A stretch of DNA of 64,000 nt from Bailinhaonella thermotolerans (GTDB taxonomy: Bacteria > Actinomycetota > Actinomycetes > Streptosporangiales > Streptosporangiaceae), in the NCBI RefSeq assembly GCF_003594875.1, contig NZ_QZEY01000016.1, positions 124,001 through 188,000 on the forward strand, in the 5' to 3' direction. A program made the position numbers and the translations under genes. Below are positions 44,700 to 53,276 of this stretch, one piece after another (within the stretch, counting starts at the first letter, position 1; the number at the start of each line of letters is the position of its first letter). The notes below the pieces were generated by a model. It made no database searches. It was not told where the DNA came from and was given only the letters and a program-made list of their open reading frames with translations.

Positions 44700-45874
44700 C
44701 CGGCCGCCCTGGCGAACGCCTCGCCGATGATGAGCCCGAACGCGCGCGTGCCCCGCCCGGACGCCCACAGCTCCGGGGCCACCTCGAACACCTTGCCGTT
44801 CGCGACCGCGGGCACCCGCTTCCACACCGGGTTGTCCCGGTACAGGTCGGTCACCTTCCTGGCGTCCGGCCCGAACGCGAACGACTGAACGAAGATCATG
44901 TCCGGCGCCTTGGCGAGGATCTCCTCAAGGCTGTACGCCTGCGCGGTCTCGAAGCCGCCGCCCTTGCCCGGCCACGGATACCGGAAGAACCCCGACAGGA
45001 AGTTCCCGAGCACGTCGTCGGTGGTGTTGACCCCGACCGCGCTCCCGCCGTACATCGCGAGCACGGTCTTGCGGTCCAGCCCGCGCGCCCGCGCCTCGGC
45101 GCGGGCGGCGGCGAGCCGGGCGCGGAACCGGTCCTCCGCCACGGCCTGTGCCTCGCCCCGGCCGGTGAGGGCGGCGACGGCGCGCAGGTACCCGACCGAG
45201 TCCTCGTGGTCGTCCACCTTCACCACCCACAGCGGCGCGAACCTCTCCACCGCCGCGCGGAGCTGGTCGTGCACCCCGGCCAGCCCGATCACCAGGTCGG
45301 GCTCCAGCTCGGCGATCCTCGCGACGTCCTCGTTGCCGAAGCTCCCCGGCACCACGGGCACCTTCGCGCCCGCCGCCCCCAGGTAGTCGGGCCGCGTCAG
45401 CAGCTTGGGCGTGGTCGTCGCCGCCGGGACCAGCCCCAGCTCGACGAGGATGTCATCGCAGATCCCGGTCAGGCACACGATCCGGCGCGGCCTGTCCCGC
45501 AGGGTGATCCGCTTCCCGTCCGGCCCGGTCACCGAGAGCGAGTGCGCCACGGCCGTCGCGCGGGGCACGGGCGACGGGCTCGCCGCGCCCACGGCGGGAC
45601 TCGCCGGGCTCGCCGGGCTCGTGGGGCTCGTGGGGCTCGCGGCGCTCGCGGAGGCGGCGGACCGCGCCCCGGCGTCCGGCCCGGTCCCGCCGCACGCGGC
45701 GAGGAGCCCGGCCATCGCGATCATCCCGGCCAGCGCCCGCGTCCTGCCGTACGGCGTGCCGCCCGCCCGCCCCCGGCCGTACGGCGTGGCCGGCGCGGCG
45801 CGGCGGAGGCGGGCGGAGGGCGGCCGGAGGCGGGCTCCGCCGGGCTCGGGGGAACGGGGGGTCGGACTGGACAT
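44696..45874 (-). CDS. Metal-chelate ABC transporter substrate-binding lipoprotein
   Basis: 392 residues with ATG 45874 (GAGGAG 4 bases upstream). A long N-terminal part with two PYGR segments (encoded by CCGTACGG) precedes the signal MIAMAGLLAACGG, whose Cys is the lipid site; translation may start later than shown. After a Ser/Pro/Thr linker made of 9-bp DNA repeats (about 45596-45650) comes the FecB/BtuF fold: RRIVCLTGICDDILVELGLV, IAELEPDLVIGLAGVHDQLR, KAPDMIFVQSFAFG, and VPAVANGKVFEVAPELW. First gene of the importer operon under the Zur/Fur-like boxes. Confidence 0.83.
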   Translation of the reverse strand: MSSPTPRSPEPGGARLRPPSARLRRAAPATPYGRGRAGGTPYGRTRALAGMIAMAGLLAACGGTGPDAGARSAASASAASPTSPTSPASPASPAVGAASPSPVPRATAVAHSLSVTGPDGKRITLRDRPRRIVCLTGICDDILVELGLVPAATTTPKLLTRPDYLGAAGAKVPVVPGSFGNEDVARIAELEPDLVIGLAGVHDQLRAAVERFAPLWVVKVDDHEDSVGYLRAVAALTGRGEAQAVAEDRFRARLAAARAEARARGLDRKTVLAMYGGSAVGVNTTDDVLGNFLSGFFRYPWPGKGGGFETAQAYSLEEILAKAPDMIFVQSFAFGPDARKVTDLYRDNPVWKRVPAVANGKVFEVAPELWASGRGTRAFGLIIGEAFARAAG

Positions 45875-45914
45875 CGGGCTCCTCGTACGGCGGGTCAGGG
45901 AGGGCGAAAGCGGC

Positions 45915-45960
45915 AATAATGAAAATCGTTGCCAGATCTGGACAATGAAAATCATTACCA
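45915..45960. promoter_or_regulatory. Two Zur/Fur-type boxes in a divergent promoter
   Basis: TGAAAATCGTTGCCA (45920-45934) and TGAAAATCATTACCA (45946-45960), starts 26 bp apart. The second, read as GACAATGAAAATCATTACC, matches the classical 19-bp Fur box at 16 positions; the core TGAAAATCATT is that of actinobacterial Zur boxes. It is not a DtxR/IdeR box. Both operons run away from here, so one repressor could shut both. Confidence 0.7.
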
Positions 45961-46028
45961 CTTACTCTGACGTTTCGCCAAGACCGGAGAGCTCGTGGCC
46001 GCGCCCGGCGCGGACGTCGGAGGGGTAA

Positions 46029-47741
46029 GTGATCGTTCATCGGAGGCTGGTACGGCTCGCCGGGCAGGTGACCGGGCAGGTCGCGGCGTGCGCGGGACTC
46101 GGGCTGGCGGTGTCGGCGGCCTACGTCGGGCAGGCGGTGCTGCTGGCCGCGGCGCTCGCCGAGGTGGCGCGGGGCCGGCCGGACGCCGCGGTGACGCCGC
46201 TGGCCTGGGCGTTCGCCGTGATCGCGGGGCGGGCCGCGCTGCTGTGGGCGCGGGAGACGGTCACCGTGTGGGCCGGGGCGCTGATCCGGGCGCGGCTGCG
46301 GGACCGGCTGGTCGCCCGGCTGGGGGAGCTCGGGCCCGCGTACCTCACCGGCACCCGCACCGGGCGGGCCCAGACCACGCTGGTGGACGGGGTCGAGGGG
46401 CTGGACGCCTACTTCAGCCGGTACCTGCCGCAGGTCGTCGTCACGTTCTGCGTGCCCGTGGCCCTGGTGGCCTGGCTGGCCACGATCGACGCGACCGCGG
46501 GCGCCGTGCTCGGGGCGGCGGTCGCGGGCGTGCTGGTGATCCCGCGCCTCTGGGACGTCACGCTGCTGCGGCGGGGGCGCGAGCGCTGGGCCGCCTTCGC
46601 CGAGCTGGCCTCCGACCACCTGGAGGCGATGCAGGGGATGGCCACGCTCCGCGCGTTCGGGGCCGCCGGGCGGCTGGGCGCGCGGCTGGCCGGCCGGGCG
46701 CACGACCTCTACCTGACCACGATGCGGCAGCTCCGGGTGTCGCTGGTGGAGACCGGGGTGAGCGCCTTCCTCGTGCAGGCGGGCACGGCCGGGGCGGCGC
46801 TGGTGGCGGCCGGAGGACGGCTGGACGCCCGCGAGGCGTTCACCGTGCTCCTGGTCGCGGTCGAGTGCTTCCGGCCGGTGCGGAACCTGTCGGAGTACTG
46901 GCACGCCGGCTACCTGGGCGTCTCCGCCGTGGACGGCCTCGGGGAACTGCTCACCGCCGAGCCCGCCGTACGCGACACGGGTCGCCGCGCCGACATCCCG
47001 CGCCACGCCCCCCGTGTCCGCTTCGAGCACGTCACCTTCACCTACCCGGGGCGCGACCGCCCCGCCGTGCACGACCTGAGCCTCACGATCGAGCCCGGCG
47101 AGACCGTGGCGCTCGTCGGGCCGTCGGGCGCGGGCAAGTCCACCTGCGCCGCGCTGCTCCAGCGGCACGTGGACCCCGGCGCGGGACGGATCACGCTCGA
47201 CGGCACCGACCTGCGCGAATGGCGGCTGGACGCCCTCCGCGCGGGCATCGCCGTGGTCGCCCAGGACACCTACCTCTTCCACGGCACCGTGGCCGACAAC
47301 CTCCGGCTCGCCCGCCCCGGCGCGACCGACGAGGAACTGGTGGCCGCCTGCGCCGCCGCCGGGGCGCACGAGTTCGTCGCCGCGCTGCCCGCCGGCTACG
47401 AGACGCGGCTCGGCGAGCGGGGCGGCACGCTCTCGGGCGGGCAGCGGCAGCGGCTCGCGCTGGCCCGGGCGCTGCTGGCCGACGCGCCCGTGCTCGTGCT
47501 GGACGAGGCCACCTCGCACGTGGACCCCCGCGCCGAGGCCGCGATCGCCCAGGCCCTGGCCCGGGCCCGGCGCGGCCGCACCTGCCTGGTGATCGCGCAC
47601 CGGCTGTCCGCCGTGCGCGACGCCGACCGGATCGTGGTGCTCGCGGACGGGGCGGTCGCCGAGTCCGGCGGCCACGACGACCTGCTCGCCGCCGCCGGGC
47701 CGTACACCCGTCTCGTCGCCGCCCAGGAGCTCCCCGCATGA
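46029..47741 (+). CDS. ABC transporter with exporter fold, CydD/IrtA/YbtP-like half
   Basis: 570 residues: six-helix membrane domain with DGVEGLDAYFSRYLPQVVV (CydD-like) and a C-terminal ATPase with GPSGAGKST, VVAQDTYLFHGTVADNL, LSGGQRQRLALARAL and VLVLDEATSHVD. Catalytic Glu and signature are intact. GTG 46029 behind GGAGGGG. Its partner overlaps by 4 bases. In Zur/Fur-controlled loci such pairs import or process metallophores (YbtPQ, IrtAB), the preferred reading; CydDC for the cydAB oxidase 20 kb away is the alternative. Confidence 0.82.
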   Translation: MIVHRRLVRLAGQVTGQVAACAGLGLAVSAAYVGQAVLLAAALAEVARGRPDAAVTPLAWAFAVIAGRAALLWARETVTVWAGALIRARLRDRLVARLGELGPAYLTGTRTGRAQTTLVDGVEGLDAYFSRYLPQVVVTFCVPVALVAWLATIDATAGAVLGAAVAGVLVIPRLWDVTLLRRGRERWAAFAELASDHLEAMQGMATLRAFGAAGRLGARLAGRAHDLYLTTMRQLRVSLVETGVSAFLVQAGTAGAALVAAGGRLDAREAFTVLLVAVECFRPVRNLSEYWHAGYLGVSAVDGLGELLTAEPAVRDTGRRADIPRHAPRVRFEHVTFTYPGRDRPAVHDLSLTIEPGETVALVGPSGAGKSTCAALLQRHVDPGAGRITLDGTDLREWRLDALRAGIAVVAQDTYLFHGTVADNLRLARPGATDEELVAACAAAGAHEFVAALPAGYETRLGERGGTLSGGQRQRLALARALLADAPVLVLDEATSHVDPRAEAAIAQALARARRGRTCLVIAHRLSAVRDADRIVVLADGAVAESGGHDDLLAAAGPYTRLVAAQELPA

Positions 47742-49504
47742 CCGCGAACCCCGGCCCCACCCCGCCCTCCCGCGCCACCGGGTCCCCGATGCGGTGGCTC
47801 GCCGGGCACGTCTCCGCGCACCGCCGCGCGTTCCTCTCGACGCTCGTGTCCAACCTGGCCGGGCAGCTCGGCGCGTTCGCGGCGGGGGTGCTCGGGGCCT
47901 GGCTGGTCGGGCGGGCCATCGCGGGCGAGGCGGCCCCGCTCGACGTCGCCGGGGCCGCGCTCGGCGCGCTCGTCGTCGTGGTCACGCTGGCCACCTGGTG
48001 GGAGATGTACGTCGCGCACGACCTGGCCTACCTCGTCCTGGCGCGGCTGCGCGGCGTCGTCTACGACGCGGTCGCGCGGACGGCCCCCGCCCGATTGCTC
48101 GGGCGGCGCAGCGGGGACCTGTCCGCCGCCGCGCTGTCCGACGTGGAGACCCTGGAGTGGCTGTTCGCGCACACGCTCGCCCAGCTCATCACCGCCGCGG
48201 TCGTGCTGGCCTGCGGCGTGGCCGGGGCGGCGCTGCTCGACCCGTGGCTGCCGGCGGTCTCGCTGCCGGTGTCCTGCCTCGTGCTCGCCGTGCCGCTGTG
48301 GCTGCGGCGGCTGTCCGCGCGGCACGGCGACGAGCTGCGCGCCGCCACCGCCGAGCTGACCTCGGACGTGGTGGACACCGTGCAGGGGCTGCGGGAGCTG
48401 ACGGCGTTCGGCGCGCTCGGCCGGCGGCGCGAGCTGCTGGCCTCGCGCACCCGCCGGCTCGCGCGGGCGCAGGCGGCGAACGCGGCGCGGGGCGGGCTGG
48501 AGGCCGCCGTCACGGACCTGCTGCCCGCGGTCGCGGCGGCCGCCACCCTGCTCATGGTCGCGGCGCTGCTGCGCGCCGGGTCGCTGGAGCCCGCCCACGG
48601 CCCGGTCGCGATGGTGCTCGCCGCCGCCTCGCTCGGTCCCGCCTCCCAGGTCGCGCTGCTGCTCAAGGAGTACGGCACGCTGCGCGCCGCGGCGGGCCGC
48701 GTCCACGCGCTGGCCACCGCCCCGGCCAACGTCGCCGAGCCCCCCGCGCCCGTGCCCGTGCCCCGGCCCGCGGGCGGGGTGGTGTTCGAGGACGTGCGGT
48801 TCAGGTACACCCCGGACGGGCCCGAGGTCCTGCGCGGCGTCTCCTTCGAGGTGCGGCCCGGCCAGACCGTCGCGCTGGTCGGCCCCTCGGGCGCGGGCAA
48901 GTCCACGTGCGTCTCCCTGCTGCTGCGCTACTGGGACCCCGACGAGGGCCGGATCCTGCTCGGCGGCGTCCCCCTCGACGCGGTCGCGGACGACGAGCTG
49001 CGGCGGCTGGTCACGGTGGTCCCGCAGGACGTCCACCTGTTCGCCGGGACCATCGAGGACAACGTCAGGCTCGGCGTGCCCGGCCTGGATCCCGTACGGC
49101 TCGCGCGGGCCGCCGCCGACGCCCAGCTCGGGGAGCGCGAACTGCCTGACGGCCTGCGCACGGCGGCGGGCGAGCGCGGCGTGGCGCTGTCGGGCGGGCA
49201 GCGGGCCCGGGTCGCGGTGGCGCGGGCGCTGGCCGTGGACGCGCCCGTGCTCGTGCTGGACGAGGCGGTCGCCAACCTCGACGCCGAGAACGAGGCCCGC
49301 CTCGCCGCGGCCCTGGACGCCGCCCGCGAGGGGCGCGCGACCCTCGTCGTCGCGCACCGGCCGTCCACGATCCGCCGCGCCGACCACATCGTGGTGCTGG
49401 AGGACGGCCGGGTCGCCGAGCAGGGGACCTTCCAGGAGCTGACCTCCCGCCCGGCCGGCCGCCTGTCCCGGCTCCTCGCCCACGATCCCCGCCCGGCGGC
49501 CTGA
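47738..49504 (+). CDS. ABC transporter with exporter fold, CydC/IrtB/YbtQ-like half
   Basis: 588 residues, second half of the heterodimer: membrane domain with LSDVETLEWLFAHTLAQLI and DVVDTVQGLRELTAFGALG, ATPase with GPSGAGKST, VVPQDVHLFAGTIEDNV, LSGGQRARVAVARAL and VLVLDEAVANLD. Both nucleotide sites appear competent, unlike many asymmetric exporters. ATG 47738 overlaps the previous stop. A strong hairpin follows. Confidence 0.83.
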   Translation: MTANPGPTPPSRATGSPMRWLAGHVSAHRRAFLSTLVSNLAGQLGAFAAGVLGAWLVGRAIAGEAAPLDVAGAALGALVVVVTLATWWEMYVAHDLAYLVLARLRGVVYDAVARTAPARLLGRRSGDLSAAALSDVETLEWLFAHTLAQLITAAVVLACGVAGAALLDPWLPAVSLPVSCLVLAVPLWLRRLSARHGDELRAATAELTSDVVDTVQGLRELTAFGALGRRRELLASRTRRLARAQAANAARGGLEAAVTDLLPAVAAAATLLMVAALLRAGSLEPAHGPVAMVLAAASLGPASQVALLLKEYGTLRAAAGRVHALATAPANVAEPPAPVPVPRPAGGVVFEDVRFRYTPDGPEVLRGVSFEVRPGQTVALVGPSGAGKSTCVSLLLRYWDPDEGRILLGGVPLDAVADDELRRLVTVVPQDVHLFAGTIEDNVRLGVPGLDPVRLARAAADAQLGERELPDGLRTAAGERGVALSGGQRARVAVARALAVDAPVLVLDEAVANLDAENEARLAAALDAAREGRATLVVAHRPSTIRRADHIVVLEDGRVAEQGTFQELTSRPAGRLSRLLAHDPRPAA

Positions 49505-49526
49505 CGGGCGGGGGTCGTGGCCGCGG

Positions 49527-49565
49527 CGCCCCCGCCGGGGACCGGGGCAGGCTCCGGCGGGGGCG
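49527..49565 (+). terminator. Terminator hairpin of the exporter operon
   Basis: Perfect 12-bp stem CGCCCCCGCCGG (49527-49538) with its complement (49554-49565), 15-base loop, 22 bases after the stop. Confidence 0.78.
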
Positions 49566-49755
49566 TCCGCACGCCCGGCAGGAGGTGTCCGCGCCCTCGG
49601 CGGCGTCCGCGCACCCCGGAGGGGGCGTCCGCGCGCCGCGGCCCCGCCGTACGGCGAAAGCGGTGGCCGGGCGGAGTAGAGGACAGGTCCTGGCCTACTC
49701 ACACCGTAGCTTTTCGGATGTCGGCACCACCGAGGACGAAGAAACGGGGAAACAG

Positions 49756-50904
49756 ATGTCCGTCGAGATTCGCCCCTTCCGCATCGAGATCGCCCAGGAG
49801 GACCTGGACCACCTGCGCGACAGGCTCGCCCGCACGCGGTGGGCGGGCGCGCTGCCCGGGGCGGCGTGGAGCCGCGGCGTCCCCGTGGCGTACCTGAGGG
49901 AGCTGGCGGAGTACTGGGGCACGGAGTACGACTGGCGGGCGGCGGAGGCGGCGCTGAACGCGTTCCCGCAGTTCGTGACGGAGATCGACGGGCAGGACGT
50001 GCACTTCCTGCACGTGCGCTCGCCGGAGCCGGGCGCGACGCCGCTGATCATGACCCATAGCTGGCCGAACTCGATCGCCGAGTTCATGAAGGTCATCGGC
50101 CCGCTGACGGACCCGCGGGCGCACGGGCTCGACCCGTCCCGGGCCTTCCACGTCGTGGCCCCCTCGCTGCCGGGGTTCGGGTTCTCCCGCTTCCCCGAGC
50201 CGGCGGACGAGCGGCCGTGGAGCATCGAGCGGGTGGCCCGCGCCTGGGCCGAGCTGATGAGCCGCCTCGGGTACGACCGCTACGGCGCCCACGGCAACGA
50301 CGCGGGCGCGGTGGTCACGCCGCGGCTCGCCGCCATCGCCCCCGAGCACGTGATCGGCGCGCACATCACCGCCGGCCTCGGCATCCCCACCGGAGACCCG
50401 GCCCAGCTCGACGTGCTGACCGAGGAGGAGCGCGCCGGGCTCGCGGCGCAGGCCGAGTGGTGGGCGGGGGGCAGCGGGTACGGCCCCTACCTGTCCAGCA
50501 GGCCGCAGACCCTGGCGTACGGCTTCGCCGACTCGCCGGTCACGCTGCTGGCCTACCTGGTCGAGCGGTACAAGGAGTTCGACGGCTGGCCCGCGGAGGA
50601 CGTCCCGGCCGAGCCGTTCGACCGGGACCAGTTCCTCACCACCGTGTCGCTGTACTGGCTCACGGACACCGCCGGCAGCGCCATGTGGCCGTACTACGAG
50701 GGCGCGGCGGGCCTGCCCATCGACCAGGACCTCGTCCCGACCGGCGTCTCCCACGGCGGGCCGGAGACCTTCCGCAAGATCGCCGCGCGCGGTAACCGGA
50801 TCGTCCACTGGGGCGGCCGCGAGGCCGGCAGCCACATGGTCTCCATGGCCGACCCCGAGGGCGTCGTCGCCGACCTCCGCGAGTTCTTCGCCGCCCTGGA
50901 CTGA
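49756..50904 (+). CDS. Epoxide hydrolase, EHN-type alpha/beta-hydrolase
   Basis: 382 residues. The N-terminal EHN segment (IRPFRIEIAQEDLDHLRDRL, TRWAGALPGAAWSRGVP, YWGTEYDWRAAEAALNAFPQ) is diagnostic. Oxyanion motif HSWPNS replaces the usual HGWPGS; the nucleophile Asp is in YGAHGNDAGAVVTPRL; the His is in GGREAGSHMVSM. Opens epoxides to diols, typically for detoxification or in secondary metabolism. ATG 49756. The upstream 250 bp hold a TAGCTT -10 candidate near 49708 (inference). Single gene ended by a palindrome. Confidence 0.87.
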   Translation: MSVEIRPFRIEIAQEDLDHLRDRLARTRWAGALPGAAWSRGVPVAYLRELAEYWGTEYDWRAAEAALNAFPQFVTEIDGQDVHFLHVRSPEPGATPLIMTHSWPNSIAEFMKVIGPLTDPRAHGLDPSRAFHVVAPSLPGFGFSRFPEPADERPWSIERVARAWAELMSRLGYDRYGAHGNDAGAVVTPRLAAIAPEHVIGAHITAGLGIPTGDPAQLDVLTEEERAGLAAQAEWWAGGSGYGPYLSSRPQTLAYGFADSPVTLLAYLVERYKEFDGWPAEDVPAEPFDRDQFLTTVSLYWLTDTAGSAMWPYYEGAAGLPIDQDLVPTGVSHGGPETFRKIAARGNRIVHWGGREAGSHMVSMADPEGVVADLREFFAALD

Positions 50905-50940
50905 CCCACGGCGTACGGCTCCCGCCAGGTGATCCGGGTT

Positions 50941-50964
50941 CTCCGGGGGCGCGCGCCCCCGGAG
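50941..50964. terminator. 24-bp perfect palindrome, terminator
   Basis: CTCCGGGGGCGC followed directly by its complement, 36 bases after the epoxide hydrolase stop. Confidence 0.75.
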
Positions 50965-51001
50965 ACGTGACTAACGGCGCGGACGGGGCAGACCGGTACG
51001 C

Positions 51002-51424
51002 ATGAGTGAATCCTCCGACGCCCTCAAGGATCTGTACCGGCGCTGGCTGTCCGACGTGTGGACCGGGGACTTCGACGCGATGAGGGACATCGTCACCTCG
51101 GACGCCGTCGGGCACTGGCCCACCCAGGACGTGCACGGGCCCGACGGGTTCGCCGCGCAGATCCGGCAGTCCCACGAGTACTTCCACGGCATCCGCACGA
51201 ACCTCGACGTCGGCCCCTTCGTCGAGGGGGACCTGGTCGCCGCCCGCTGGACCTTCTACGGCTCCTACCGGGGCGGGATCCCCGGCGCCACCGCGCCCGA
51301 GGGCACCGAGGTCGCCTTCACCGGCCACGACATCTTCCGGGCCGAAGGCGACCGCTTCGCCGAGTACTGGGTCGTCTCCGACGTCCTCGGCATGATGACC
51401 CGCCTCGGTGCCATCCCCTCCTGA
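51002..51424 (+). CDS. SnoaL-like (NTF2-fold) protein
   Basis: 140 residues of the ester-cyclase/SnoaL type: LYRRWLSDVWTGDFDAMRDI, GHWPTQDVHGPDGFAAQIRQ, FTGHDIFRAEGDRFAEYWVV. The fold houses polyketide cyclases and many small hydrolases or binding proteins; function not known here. ATG 51002 without a clear ribosome-binding site. Convergent with the GH3 gene; an octanucleotide repeat lies between. Confidence 0.82.
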   Translation: MSESSDALKDLYRRWLSDVWTGDFDAMRDIVTSDAVGHWPTQDVHGPDGFAAQIRQSHEYFHGIRTNLDVGPFVEGDLVAARWTFYGSYRGGIPGATAPEGTEVAFTGHDIFRAEGDRFAEYWVVSDVLGMMTRLGAIPS

Positions 51425-51441
51425 CGCCGGGGCGGGGTCAT

Positions 51442-51505
51442 ACGGTCAGCCGGACAGCCGGACAGCCGGACAGCCGGACAGCCGGTCAGGCGGTCAGGCG
51501 GTCAG
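51442..51505. repeat. 8-bp tandem repeat entering the GH3 gene
   Basis: Eight units: ACGGTCAG, four CCGGACAG, CCGGTCAG and two GCGGTCAG (51442-51505). The last two units carry the GH3 stop codon (TCA, 51494-51496) and its final codons. Confidence 0.9.
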
Positions 51506-53248
51506 GCGGAGGCCGTGGCCGATCGGGAAGAGGGGGTTCTCGGTGTCGCCGGGGACGTCCTCGCGGCTGCGGCGGACCTCGTCCATCGAGCTGGGGAGCT
51601 CGAAGGGGAGGCGGCCCTCGGGCGTGGCGCGGCCGAAGACGACGTCGAGGAAGGCCCGGTCGCCCGCGCCGTACTCCCCGAGCACGGCCGCGGCGCGGGC
51701 GGCGATCTCGGGGATCACCGCGGGGCGCTCCAGGCGGATGGACACGACCGTGGGGACCTTGTCCAGGAGGGCCAGGATCTCCGCCAGGCGGTCCTCGGCG
51801 AAGGCCAGCGAGCCGCAGTGGAAGAACGTCTCGAAGAAGCCGCCGGTCCGGGGCTCGTACGGGGACTCCAGGCGGAGCAGGGCGAAGTCCGCCCCCTCCG
51901 GCCCGGCCGCCACCTCGGCGTACTCGGCCAGGATCGCCGGGTCCACTCCCTCGGCGTACACCCGGGGACGCCCGCGCAGCGGGAGCACGCGGTCGCCGGT
52001 GAGCACGGTGAAGGAGCGGCGCTGCGCCTCCTCGCCCAGCTCGCGGAACCCGGCCGCGCCCACGATCTCCTCGGCGCGGTCCGGGTCCACGTAGCGGTTC
52101 TCGAACAGGCCCAGGCGGAACTTCTCGCGCAGCAGCCGCCGCACGGACACGTCGATCCGCTCCTCGGCGATCCGGCCCGACCGCACCAGCTCGACGACCA
52201 GCTCGGGGCACTTCTCGCCGCCGAACTGGTCCACCCCGGCGTCGAGGGCCTTGGCGGCGCGCTCGATCGGGGTCAGGTGCTCCACGCCCCACGCCTTGGC
52301 GGGCTCCAGGAACGGGCCGATCCTGGCCTCGTCGAGAAGCTGCCAGTCGGTGCAGACGATGCCGTCGAAGCCCAGCTCCTCGCGGAGCAGCCCGGTGATG
52401 ATCCCCTTGTTGAAGCCGAAGCCGACCTCCTCGTGCTCGGTGCCGACCGGCTTGCCGTAGTACGGCATCATCTGGGTGGCCCCGGCCGCGATCGCCGCCT
52501 TGAACGGCTTGAGATGGTAGTCGAAGTTCCCGCCCGGATAGACCTGCTCCTGCCCGTACGGGAAGTGCGGGTCCTCGCCGTCGAGCTGCGGGCCGCCGCC
52601 GGGGAAGTGCTTGACCATCCCGGCCACGCTCTCGGGCCCGAACTCCGGCCCGCGCAGCCCCTCCAGGTACGCCGCGACCAGCTCCGACGTCAGGTCCGCG
52701 TCCGCCCCGAAGGTGCCGGAGATGCGCGGCCAGCGCGGCTCGGTGGCCAGGTCGATCTGCGGGTGCAGCGCGACGCGGATGCCCACGGCGAGGTATTCGC
52801 GGCGGACCACGTCGGCGTGCCGCCGTACCAGGTCCGCGTCGCCGATCGCGGCCAGGCCGGTCGTCTCGGGCCACTGGGAGAAGGCCCCGGCGAGCGCGCC
52901 CGTGCCCGGGTTGTCGGTGAACGCGTGGCGCGGGTCGGTCGAGATCGTGACCGGGATGCCCAGCCGCGTCTCGGCGGCCATGGCCTGGAGGTGGTTGTGC
53001 CACTCGGCGAGCTGCCGCGCGCCGCCCCCGCCGAGCAGGTTGAAGTGGCTCATCAGCCTGCCGCGCACCATCTCGGTGGTGGTCACGTCGCCGGGCTGCG
53101 CGGCCGGGTCCTCGACGGGAGTGCCGTCGGGGTTCATGGCCAGCATCGTGTGGAACATGAGGCCGGCCTTCTCCTCCAGCGTCATGCGCCCGAGGAGGTC
53201 CTCGACCCGCTCCTCCACGGGGAGCGACGGGTCCTGGTACGGCAACAT
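51494..53248 (-). CDS. Glycoside hydrolase family 3 (beta-glucosidase-like)
   Basis: 584 residues, cytosolic (no signal). GH3 features: VEDLLGRMTLEEKAGLMFHT, VALHPQIDLATEPRWPRISG, VAGMVKHFPGGGPQLDGEDP (KHFPG), nucleophile Asp in FDGIVCTDWQLL, and the C-terminal (alpha/beta) sandwich ending FPIGHGLRLTA. Splits beta-linked glucosides or xylosides taken up by the neighbouring transporter. Short C-terminal domain, no FnIII. ATG 53248, 28 bp after the MFS stop, so one operon with it. Confidence 0.9.
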   Translation of the reverse strand: MLPYQDPSLPVEERVEDLLGRMTLEEKAGLMFHTMLAMNPDGTPVEDPAAQPGDVTTTEMVRGRLMSHFNLLGGGGARQLAEWHNHLQAMAAETRLGIPVTISTDPRHAFTDNPGTGALAGAFSQWPETTGLAAIGDADLVRRHADVVRREYLAVGIRVALHPQIDLATEPRWPRISGTFGADADLTSELVAAYLEGLRGPEFGPESVAGMVKHFPGGGPQLDGEDPHFPYGQEQVYPGGNFDYHLKPFKAAIAAGATQMMPYYGKPVGTEHEEVGFGFNKGIITGLLREELGFDGIVCTDWQLLDEARIGPFLEPAKAWGVEHLTPIERAAKALDAGVDQFGGEKCPELVVELVRSGRIAEERIDVSVRRLLREKFRLGLFENRYVDPDRAEEIVGAAGFRELGEEAQRRSFTVLTGDRVLPLRGRPRVYAEGVDPAILAEYAEVAAGPEGADFALLRLESPYEPRTGGFFETFFHCGSLAFAEDRLAEILALLDKVPTVVSIRLERPAVIPEIAARAAAVLGEYGAGDRAFLDVVFGRATPEGRLPFELPSSMDEVRRSREDVPGDTENPLFPIGHGLRLTA

Positions 53249-53276
53249 CTGCGGATTCCCTTCCGGGTCGGCGGGG

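Noticed and set aside
45915-45960. Iron box for DtxR/IdeR
   Set aside because: No TTAGGTTAGGCTAACCTAA-like 19-mer; the sequence fits the FUR-family pattern instead.
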